Assembly (NCBI GenBank): GCA_947627445.1
Contig: CANQWA010000007.1
Coordinates: 1-64,000, forward strand
DNA length: 64,000 nucleotides
From: an uncultured Ruminococcus sp.
GTDB taxonomy: Bacteria; Bacillota; Clostridia; Oscillospirales; Ruminococcaceae
Direction: 5' to 3'
Position 1 is the stretch's first letter; the number at the start of each line of letters is the position of its first letter. This document shows, in pieces, positions 56,975 to 63,564 of the stretch. The position numbers and the translations under genes are program-made. The notes under the pieces are model-generated. The model was not told the origin of the DNA. It saw nothing but the letters and a program-made list of their open reading frames with translations, and searched no databases.

Positions 56975-58204
56975 TCAGGCGGCAAGCAGTTTATCTTCGG
57001 GGACGGATTCAAAACGATATTCCACGTTATCATCGTTTTCACCGTAATATTGGATGATATAATTCCCTTTGTATAAATCCAGAACGGTAATATCTTTGCC
57101 CTGATATTGCGCCGCAAGGGGAATATCCTCGCCGGTTTTGGGATCAAAGCAGACATTTTGAGAACCTTTCCAGAATTTTCCATTCACAAACGTCTGATTG
57201 TGATAGCTGTCCCGTACGATTCCTGGACTTCGGGCAACATTACCGTCCTGGTCCATTACGCAAAATGTTCCATCATAGTAGACATAATCACCATCTCCTA
57301 TGATTTCTGCAATGGGAAGATCGCTGATTTCTATTTCACCAGTTTTTAAATTCAAACATTTATTGATGCGATTCCACGGAACCGATGCATCTACATCAGC
57401 TAAAGACCAATTTGGATCATCAAAATCGACATGACTGAAATAGTCTGTAAGATCGGATTTTTTATCGACATAGCGATAGGAAAAGTAGAGTTTATTCTGG
57501 TAGATTCCTGTTAGCTGAACGTTAAAAAACATGGCATAGTCCAATGTCCAATTGTAATACGCCGTGGGGGCATCATTGATTAAGCCATAATTTTTAACTT
57601 CTGCGGTTTTTAGATTAATGGCATACAAATATTGATCACCACAGCAGCTGATTTCCATCCATGCCCCATTCTCCGTCTGATATGCCTGATCGCAGCCGAT
57701 CACATACAAAATATCGTCTGCAATGACCATTTCGACGGCGTCTTTCATGCTGACATCGGGAATTTTTACGAATACTTTTTTCTCACCTGTTTTCAGATTT
57801 GCATAGTAACAAGTAGTGTCAAACTGATAATCTGTACTTTTTCCGTCTTTTTCCTCCACAATCTGTGAATCAGTTTCAAACCAATATATCTGATCTTGAT
57901 AAATAACTGGCAGCGCACTGGTACTGACACACTGATATGACAGACAAGATTCATTACTATGGGTACAGTTGGGTTTATTGCACAGTGGCACGGATTGTAA
58001 TGTTTCATAATCTACAAAGTGCGCAATATTGGTTCCAGATTCTGTTATCGTAGTATAAATGCAACCGTTTTGGTAGGTATTGGCATGCATAACATAATAG
58101 TGAATTGGATAATTTTGAATAACTGCTTTTGTGCTTGAATTCCCGCAAGAGCAAAGGAAAACTAGCATGAAAAATAATATACTATATTTTCTTATCTTTT
58201 TCAT
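56975..58204 (-). CDS. CNKPNCTH-family lipoprotein C
   Basis: The 409-residue lipoprotein has lipobox LCSC (about residues 17-20) and the complete motif LCNKPNCTHSNESC near residue 76. Like its paralogues it shows many Tyr/Trp-rich strands (PVIYQDQIYWFETDS, IYQNKLYFSYRY) and the end GNYIIQYYGENDD, and it is probably a beta-propeller at the outer face of the membrane. The ATG at 58204 has GGTGATG upstream. It is the second gene of unit C, after small exported protein C. A hairpin with a T run at 58221-58248 between the two should lower its expression relative to the small protein. Confidence 0.8.
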   Translation of the reverse strand: MKKIRKYSILFFMLVFLCSCGNSSTKAVIQNYPIHYYVMHANTYQNGCIYTTITESGTNIAHFVDYETLQSVPLCNKPNCTHSNESCLSYQCVSTSALPVIYQDQIYWFETDSQIVEEKDGKSTDYQFDTTCYYANLKTGEKKVFVKIPDVSMKDAVEMVIADDILYVIGCDQAYQTENGAWMEISCCGDQYLYAINLKTAEVKNYGLINDAPTAYYNWTLDYAMFFNVQLTGIYQNKLYFSYRYVDKKSDLTDYFSHVDFDDPNWSLADVDASVPWNRINKCLNLKTGEIEISDLPIAEIIGDGDYVYYDGTFCVMDQDGNVARSPGIVRDSYHNQTFVNGKFWKGSQNVCFDPKTGEDIPLAAQYQGKDITVLDLYKGNYIIQYYGENDDNVEYRFESVPEDKLLAA

Positions 58205-58215
58205 AACATCACCAT

Positions 58216-58248
58216 AAAAAGGACGGCATTTGATTTCTCATGCCGTCC
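58216..58248 (-). terminator. Internal terminator between small protein C and lipoprotein C
   Basis: GGACGGCAT (58221-58229) pairs with ATGCCGTCC (58240-58248). On the minus strand the stem is followed by TTTTTAT. It would let part of the transcripts stop after the small protein gene, making that product more abundant than the lipoprotein. Confidence 0.7.
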
Positions 58249-58327
58249 CGTTTGTCTGGATATGGCAATACTGTACAAATTGTTTATTAAGTTCTTTTGC
58301 AGTATACCATAAATTAGGGTTTATGAA

Positions 58328-58663
58328 TTAATATACAATTGAAAATGCAGAGGTACCAGTTATTTTATGCCAAGTAGTGGCATTAGCAGTACCGTTGGTA
58401 TTCTTATTTATAAGGGTAACCTTTCCCATAGCATATACCCATCCAGAAGTTGCACCTCCATGCTTGACTTTTACCCAGCATTCTTTATTAGGACATGCTG
58501 TAGTACCCGTTGCGTGACTTGCATCCGAATAAAGCGTACCTGTAACGCCGTTAACTGTTTTGGAGATCGTTGGGCTATAGGCGCTTGCACTCATCCCGGC
58601 AACACAAGTCACCATAGACACCACGGCTAAAAATCCGGCTGCTGCTTTTTTAAATTTTTTCAT
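58328..58663 (-). CDS. Small Sec-exported protein C
   Basis: The 111-residue protein shares its signal peptide almost residue for residue with small protein B (FLAVVSMVTCVAGM), with cleavage likely after SASA near residue 28. The mature part of about 83 residues has YSDASHATGTT, two cysteines (ACPNKECW) and a Gly/Thr-rich body with several Trp. It is likely a small beta-sheet protein outside the cell. Outside the signal and the SHAT motif it differs strongly from B, as expected for diversifying exported toxins or ligands; that reading is inference. It is the first gene of unit C. Confidence 0.75.
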   Translation of the reverse strand: MKKFKKAAAGFLAVVSMVTCVAGMSASAYSPTISKTVNGVTGTLYSDASHATGTTACPNKECWVKVKHGGATSGWVYAMGKVTLINKNTNGTANATTWHKITGTSAFSIVY

Positions 58664-58876
58664 AATAGAGTCCTTTCCGGTCTATAAAAAAGACCTAAAA
58701 AATAATTTGGATATTCTTCAGGGTATTCTATTCCTACACTCAATATAAGATCTTTTTGCGCGCACGATCAGGCGGAAATAAACCCCCTATAAAATAGTCT
58801 ACCACAACAACTAAGCCTTGTCAAGAAATTCGACAATTTTCTGCCAATTCATGGTAAATCCGGACAATCCAGCTTG
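58661..58876 (-). repeat. Promoter-leader cassette, copy C (diverged)
   Basis: It has TTGACA (58819-58824) and TAGACT (58796-58801) at 17 bases. The palindrome is degraded (TTACCATGAATTGGCA), and the leader differs from copies A and B in its middle but keeps GGTCT/AGACC and the ribosome binding site. It is the oldest or most diverged of the three copies. Confidence 0.82.
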
Positions 58877-58950
58877 GTCTCAAGGTGAAAATCAATCCCA
58901 TACTGCGGAGCGAAACACAAGAGATGGACGTCAAATGGTCAAATAAACAA

Positions 58951-58976
58951 AAATACCGGCTTTTCTGCCGGTATTT
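58951..58976. terminator. Terminator of the ABC-kinase operon
   Basis: AAATACCGGC (58951-58960) and GCCGGTATTT (58967-58976) form a 10-bp stem with T runs on both strands. It follows the kinase gene and the kinase remnant and separates them from unit C. Confidence 0.9.
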
Positions 58977-59160
58977 TAAGATTGGATTGGAATCGTCATG
59001 GAAATCTGAAACAATTCATCTTTCGTCCTGACAGATACCATGCCATGATATTTTTCCGCAATTTTCCGCATATTGGATCAACCAATTCCCATATGATCCT
59101 TTTTGGCGGAATGCCATTGCTGCAGAGAAAGATCCGCTGCTGTCTGACAAGTAACGGATG
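58976..59160 (-). pseudogene. Remnant of a GHKL-type histidine kinase C-terminus
   Basis: On the minus strand a frame ending at 58976 reads KKDHMGIG, an in-frame stop, then NMRKIAEKYHGMVSVRTKDE and MTIPIQS. This matches the end of AgrC/ComD-like GHKL kinases (GIGLxN, IxEKYxG). The body of the kinase is missing, and the stop lies inside the GIGL motif. It points to a lost peptide-sensing kinase in the island. Confidence 0.75.
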
Positions 59161-59161
59161 A

Positions 59162-60049
59162 TTATTTTTCAAATTCTAACGTTAAAACAAATAGATTGCC
59201 GACAATACAGGCTTTTATCTTGCCGCCGAGCATCTCCGTGAACTGTTTTGCGATGGCAAGTCCAAGTCCGGTACTTCCTTTTGTGCGTGATGTGTCAACC
59301 GTGTAAAATTCCTCGAAAATCCGTGAAACATCAATATCTGTACGCTCTGTTCTGTTTTCAAATTGAATTCGGATTTTCTCCTCTGTCTCCATTCGAAAAA
59401 TTTTTATTTTCAGGTCACCGATGCCGTGTTTCAGAGCGTTGCCAATGAGGTTATCAAAAATCCGCATGAGCATATTGTCATTTGAATATATCATCATTTT
59501 GCGGTAACGATATTCTGAAAGAATCTTCCTGTTCTGGTTGGAATAATCGTCGTAATGGTGAACGATGGCTTCCTCCAGTACTGAAACAAGATTACATTCG
59601 GATTTTTCCGGTTCTTTTCCGCTGGAAATGATTTGTGATAATTCAAAAAAAGAATGGATCAACTCTTCCAAACGAACCAGTCTCTTTTCCACAATTTCGA
59701 GTTCACGGTTTTTTTCTTCTTCTGGAATTTCTGCATGCTGTATCAGGTCGATATATCCCATTGCAGAGGTAAGCGGCGTGCGCAGGTCGTGGGAGATATT
59801 GGTTATCATTTGTTCTAGGGCGTGCTGCTTTCGGCGATATTCAGCCTTTATGCCGTGAATTTCTTTGAGTAAAACATTGATCTGTATAATCAATTGATCC
59901 GCAGTGCCAGATGAGGATTTCAAAAGGCTGTTTGTGTCCTCATTGCTGAATTTCTTTAGCTGTCCGGTAATATTTTTTATCTCCCTATATTGTAAAATGC
60001 AGACGGCAAGCAGTAAAATCGCTGTCATTGCAAGTATGGCGTAAATCAT
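59162..60049 (-). CDS. Sensor histidine kinase, short BceS/LanK-like form
   Basis: The 295-residue kinase has one N-terminal membrane segment (about 2-20) and almost no extracytoplasmic domain. A linker follows, then HisKA with the phosphorylated His in NISHDLRTPL (about 114) and an HATPase with DNLIGNAL and GSTGLGLAIAK. Kinases of this layout usually sense through a partner ABC transporter. It starts at the ATG at 60049, two bases after the permease stop. Gene order is regulator-(MITE)-ATPase-permease-kinase, a classic immunity/detoxification module. The partner regulator is at 61996-62670. Confidence 0.93.
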   Translation of the reverse strand: MIYAILAMTAILLLAVCILQYREIKNITGQLKKFSNEDTNSLLKSSSGTADQLIIQINVLLKEIHGIKAEYRRKQHALEQMITNISHDLRTPLTSAMGYIDLIQHAEIPEEEKNRELEIVEKRLVRLEELIHSFFELSQIISSGKEPEKSECNLVSVLEEAIVHHYDDYSNQNRKILSEYRYRKMMIYSNDNMLMRIFDNLIGNALKHGIGDLKIKIFRMETEEKIRIQFENRTERTDIDVSRIFEEFYTVDTSRTKGSTGLGLAIAKQFTEMLGGKIKACIVGNLFVLTLEFEK

Positions 60050-60051
60050 AT

Positions 60052-60834
60052 TCAGTCCAGTTCTCTTTTTAAAAAACTGAAATATCCAATTGCAAAGGAA
60101 AAAACCGTCACCACAATGCAAATGATATAACAATTATTCCTGTAGCTGTCAGACGGGTCAAGAACAATTTTTGCTGACATCATCTCCACACCGTAGGAAA
60201 GCGATTTTTCGCCAAAATCTCTGATTTTTTGGAAAAACTCCTTTTCACTGTTTATGCTCATGAAAACCTGTACCATCATTGAGCAGACAATTGGCATACT
60301 TATCGTCACAGCATTGTAAAGCGCACCTTTTCGGAGAAGAAATGCAAGCATGGTGAACGCTGAGACAATCGCAATAAATATTGGAAACTGTATGAAAAAT
60401 GCCTTTGTAAAATCCGCAGGCGAGGAGCTGTATGTACTGCCGTTTACAAGCCTATTTGCGATGTAGTAGATGAAATTTGCAAGCGCAAATGAGATTGTTG
60501 CATACACAAGTGAAAAAAGGAATTTTGATGTAAAATATAGCCTTTTGCTCACGGATGAGCTGATTGTGTTTTTCCATGTGTGTTCGCTGAATTCAGACGT
60601 GATCACGCAGAAAACAGGTATTATCAACAGAAAGTAAAATGTGAAATTCATGGCAATCTGTCCTATGTCCGTTTTTGTGCTTTCCGGAAATTCCGGTGTT
60701 GCTCCGAGGGAAATTCCTCCCCATTGCTGATAGGCTATCGAGATAAAATACATGAACGCTGTGAACAGCCAGAAAAACAACATTCCCTTTGATTTACTCA
60801 TGCGGTACAAATCCGCTCTCATCATGTTAATCAT
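60052..60834 (-). CDS. ABC-2 permease (island exporter 2)
   Basis: The 260-residue protein has six predicted membrane segments and fits the BcrB/LanE-like ABC-2 permeases that protect cells from bacteriocins or cell-wall antibiotics. It begins INMMRADLYRMSKSKG, a typical basic start, and has a large loop between helices 1 and 2. The ATG at 60834 has GGGGAGG nine bases upstream; other nearby ATGs are possible. It is adjacent to the ATPase (one-base gap) and the kinase (two-base gap). Confidence 0.88.
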   Translation of the reverse strand: MINMMRADLYRMSKSKGMLFFWLFTAFMYFISIAYQQWGGISLGATPEFPESTKTDIGQIAMNFTFYFLLIIPVFCVITSEFSEHTWKNTISSSVSKRLYFTSKFLFSLVYATISFALANFIYYIANRLVNGSTYSSSPADFTKAFFIQFPIFIAIVSAFTMLAFLLRKGALYNAVTISMPIVCSMMVQVFMSINSEKEFFQKIRDFGEKSLSYGVEMMSAKIVLDPSDSYRNNCYIICIVVTVFSFAIGYFSFLKRELD

Positions 60835-60835
60835 T

Positions 60836-61750
60836 TTACTTTTCCTCCCCAATCAGCTGTTTGAAGTAGTCCTCCAGCGAAACGCCGGATTCATATATAC
60901 CCGAAATGCCAACATCATTTTGGATCAACATTTTGTTTATCACATCAGATTTTGCCGATTCGTCATATATGCGCACTTCATCTTGATGGATAACCTTGTA
61001 GTCCTCTATGCCGAGTTCGCTTTCAATCAGCATGGCGGTCTTTTTTGTGTCGTCCGTCCTGACAACAAGACACCTGCTGCATGCAAGATCCAGTTCCTGT
61101 TTGGTAACTTCTTGCAAGACCTTTCCTTTGTCCATGAAAAGAAAACGGTTCGCAACTGCATACAGTTCCGAAAGAATATGGCTTGAAATCATGAATGTGA
61201 TATTGTTTTCTCGGTTCAGCTTGTGGAATGTTTCACGCAGTTCGCTGATTCCAATTGGATCAAGACCATTGATGGGCTCGTCCAGAATGACAAGGTCGGG
61301 GTTGTCCAGCAATGCAAAGGCAATGCCGAGGCGCTGTTTCATTCCGAGAGAAAACTTGCGGAATTTTTTGTTTTTGACGTCCGAAAGATTGACAAGCGTA
61401 AGCACATGGTCTATCTGTTTCAAATCCGTGATGCCCTTCTGATAACAGTAGTATTTCAAATTCTGATAAGCAGTAAGTCCGCCGAAAAAAGCCGGATTTT
61501 CGATCAGACAACCGATACGGCGTTTCTCGCTTCTGGCAGATGTGCCTTTCTTTCCGAAAATCGTATACTCGCCGTCTGTAGGCTCCGTAAGTCCTGCAAT
61601 CATTTTCATTGCAGTTGTCTTTCCAGCACCGTTTCGTCCGATCAGACCGTAAATATCCCCTTGATATACCGTCATATCAGCTTGCTCCAGTGCGCTGAAT
61701 TTCCCGTAACGTTTTGATATTTTTTTAGTTTGCAGAATTACTTCTTGCAT
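60836..61750 (-). CDS. ABC ATPase, BcrA/LanF-like (island exporter 2)
   Basis: The 304-residue ATPase has Walker A GRNGAGKTT (about 38-46), signature FSLGMKQRLG, Walker B LVILDEPINGLDP and the H-loop ISSHILSE. The KFSLGMKQRLGIA and DEPINGLDP versions are typical of the bacitracin/lantibiotic-immunity subgroup. A C-terminal extension of about 80 residues matches BcrA-type proteins. GGAGG precedes the ATG. It follows the response regulator with the 161-bp MITE between, so the operon may now be split or modulated there. Confidence 0.93.
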   Translation of the reverse strand: MQEVILQTKKISKRYGKFSALEQADMTVYQGDIYGLIGRNGAGKTTAMKMIAGLTEPTDGEYTIFGKKGTSARSEKRRIGCLIENPAFFGGLTAYQNLKYYCYQKGITDLKQIDHVLTLVNLSDVKNKKFRKFSLGMKQRLGIAFALLDNPDLVILDEPINGLDPIGISELRETFHKLNRENNITFMISSHILSELYAVANRFLFMDKGKVLQEVTKQELDLACSRCLVVRTDDTKKTAMLIESELGIEDYKVIHQDEVRIYDESAKSDVINKMLIQNDVGISGIYESGVSLEDYFKQLIGEEK

Positions 61751-61834
61751 TCTTATAACCTCCTGTTTTGTGGATGATTTTATTATAACAGCAAGGTCTT
61801 AAGAAACACATAATCAAACCTTAAAAAAGTCTTA

Positions 61835-61995
61835 GAACTTGTTCTCATGGGATTTGACCATGGATTTTCGAGCAACATTTTGACGAGGGCAAGGCGAAAA
61901 AGCGAAAGCAACCTATCGTATGGTGCACTTTTTCCACGCAGCAATCGGCAAAATTTGCCGAAAAGACAGATGCAATATCCGATGAGAACAAGTTC
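61835..61995 (+). mobile_element. MITE-like element, copy 2 (161 bp)
   Basis: It is the same length as copy 1 and in the opposite orientation, with 14-bp perfect terminal inverted repeats (GAACTTGTTCTCAT) and a further four matching bases after one mismatch. TTA flanks it on both sides (61832-61834 and 61996-61998). The right-hand TTA is the stop codon of the response regulator on the minus strand, so insertion was at that very codon. It lies inside the regulator-transporter-kinase operon. Confidence 0.88.
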
Positions 61996-62670
61996 TTACT
62001 TTTTCAGACGATAACCGATTCCCCACACTGTTTCAATGTACTCCTCGTTCGGATTACACTCTTTCAGTTTTTTACGGAGCTTACTCACATGGACATTCAA
62101 TGTATTGTCATCCGCAGAATTTTCATAATCCCAGACAGTATCATAAATCACACTTTTTGTGCAGGTGCGGTTGGGATTTTCCATCAGCAGTTTTAACAGA
62201 GCAAACTCATGTTTGGAAAGTTCAACCGGTTTTCCCTGGCAAGTTACGGAGTAATCGGTCGGATTCAGCACAATGTCCTTGTAAATAAGTGTTTCATTTA
62301 CAGAAACATTCACATTTTTGCGTAGCCGTGCAGAAATGCGGGCGAGAAGTTCATCATTGTGAAAGGGCTTTGTCACATAATCATCAGCACCAAGCGAAAA
62401 AAGATCTACTTTTTTGCTGACATCATGGATCGCACTCATGACAATAACAGGCACATGATGTTTTGCTTTCAATTCACCGATAATCTTCTCACCGTTTTTT
62501 CCAGGCAGCATCAGGTCAAGCAATATCAGGCTGATATCCTTACGGGGCACAAGAAGTCCTTCTGTCCCCGAAAATGCACTGACTGTCTGATAGCCGTTCT
62601 GCTGCAGCAAGATACACAGCATATCGTTGATCTCTATATCGTCCTCTATAATCAGTATCGTCTTTTGCAA
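61996..62670 (-). CDS. OmpR-family response regulator
   Basis: The 224-residue regulator has a receiver domain with the acidic pocket EDD (9-11), phosphorylated Asp52 in LLDLMLPG, and Lys in VTKPF near residue 101. A winged-helix DNA-binding domain follows (about 130-224, ending ETVWGIGYRLKK). The start is probably TTG at 62670, six bases after AGAGGTG; the GTG three codons earlier is part of that binding site. With the kinase at 59162-60049 it forms a two-component system. It may control the ABC exporter and possibly the cassette promoters with their palindromes, but no target site is proven. Confidence 0.94.
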   Translation of the reverse strand: MQKTILIIEDDIEINDMLCILLQQNGYQTVSAFSGTEGLLVPRKDISLILLDLMLPGKNGEKIIGELKAKHHVPVIVMSAIHDVSKKVDLFSLGADDYVTKPFHNDELLARISARLRKNVNVSVNETLIYKDIVLNPTDYSVTCQGKPVELSKHEFALLKLLMENPNRTCTKSVIYDTVWDYENSADDNTLNVHVSKLRKKLKECNPNEEYIETVWGIGYRLKK

Positions 62671-62972
62671 CTCTTTCACCTCTATTTCATTATACCATTT
62701 TTTTCAGAAATGGTCAACGGCATTATATCCATTCTCAACAGGATACATGGAACAAATTGAAGATGTCACTCAAAAATTATTTTCCAATAATCTTTAAGGC
62801 GACACGCCAGATGTTCTCTTATTCGCTTCAAAGCACCAACTGCATTTCTTTTGCATATGTATAACACGAAGGGAAATACTAATCTTGCACGGATGTGCAA
62901 GTAAAAAACTGTCCGCATAGGAGATAGACAAAGATTTCTATATAGACAGAATTGAGGTCAAAGGAGAGATGT
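62671..62972. other. Divergent region between the response regulator and hsp20
   Basis: Holds the regulator promoter (62689-62717) and, upstream of hsp20, a perfect hairpin CTTGCAC-GGAT-GTGCAAG (62884-62901). No CIRCE element is seen, and only one CtsR-like half-site (GGTCAAA at 62956-62962). No gene. Confidence 0.5.
62689..62717 (-). promoter_or_regulatory. Promoter of the response regulator operon
   Basis: TTGACC (62712-62717) and TATAAT (62689-62694) are 17 bases apart on the minus strand. Confidence 0.82.
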
Positions 62973-63392
62973 ATGATGTTTGGAATGTCACCATTTGAGC
63001 GTTCCGATCTGCGAACCACACTTCGTGATTGGGAACGGGATTTTCTCAAGGGATTTGTTTCTGCAGGAAATTGCCGAACGGATATTCTGGAAGAACCCAG
63101 CCGCTATATTTTGAAATGCGAAATGCCTGGTCTGGACAAAAAGGATATCAAAGTGGATATGGACGGCAACATCCTGACGCTGTGCGCCCGGTATCAGAAG
63201 GATGAAACCAATGATGTGCAGGAAAATTATATCCGTCGGGAACGTACCTGCGAATCATGCTGTCGTCGGTTTGATATTTCCGGTGTGCAGTCAGATGCAG
63301 TGGATGCTTCCTATCAGGATGGTGTCCTGACTGTGATCCTGCCCAAGAAAGAAGTGCAAAAACCTGCCACCAGACGAATTGAGATCAAGTAA
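62973..63392 (+). CDS. Hsp20/alpha-crystallin small heat-shock protein
   Basis: The 139-residue chaperone holds unfolding proteins. It has a short N-terminal arm and the alpha-crystallin domain (about 35-130), with YILKCEMPGLDKKDIKVDMD and the end DGVLTVILPKKE. The final IEIK is the usual IxI-like tail. The arm includes several cysteines (NCRT, TCESCCRRF), a bit unusual for Hsp20 and possibly redox-related. The ATG at 62973 has AAAGGAGAG just upstream; the longer frame adds seven residues. It is monocistronic, with a strong terminator after it. Confidence 0.93.
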   Translation: MMFGMSPFERSDLRTTLRDWERDFLKGFVSAGNCRTDILEEPSRYILKCEMPGLDKKDIKVDMDGNILTLCARYQKDETNDVQENYIRRERTCESCCRRFDISGVQSDAVDASYQDGVLTVILPKKEVQKPATRRIEIK

Positions 63393-63403
63393 TAGAGCCA
63401 GAG

Positions 63404-63443
63404 AAAAAGCTGCTGGGGAGTAAATCGACCCTGGCAGCTTTTT
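63404..63443 (+). terminator. Terminator of hsp20
   Basis: AAAAAGCTGC (63404-63413) pairs with GCAGCTTTTT (63434-63443), with GGG/CCC inside, and ends in a T run. Confidence 0.92.
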
Positions 63444-63451
63444 CGATCTGT

Positions 63452-63480
63452 TTGACAATTTGTAAAAATTATGATACAAT
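63452..63480 (+). promoter_or_regulatory. Promoter of the AGCS symporter gene
   Basis: TTGACA (63452-63457) and TACAAT (63475-63480) are 17 bases apart; transcription would start near 63487. Confidence 0.85.
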
Positions 63481-63487
63481 GAAATAT

Positions 63488-63528
63488 ATACTTTCCGCTA
63501 TGGCACAATTTGCCATAGCGGAAAGTAT
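63488..63528 (+). promoter_or_regulatory. Perfect 18-bp hairpin at the 5' end of the symporter mRNA
   Basis: ATACTTTCCGCTATGGCA (63488-63505) is fully complementary to 63511-63528, with a 5-base loop. It starts at the predicted transcript start. There is no T run after it, so it is not a simple terminator. It could protect the mRNA, serve as a regulator site or be a short palindromic element. It is followed at once by TAA-GAACTGGTTC-TAA, which matches the end of the MITE. Confidence 0.7.
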
Positions 63529-63564
63529 AAGAACTGGTTCTAAATTCTTGAGGAGATGATTCTT

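Noticed and set aside
56386..58663. Similarity of the small exported proteins to lactococcin 972.
   Set aside because: Size, export, a loose SHAT/HSAT resemblance and the neighbouring large permease fit, but I see no real alignment, so it is mentioned only as a possibility.
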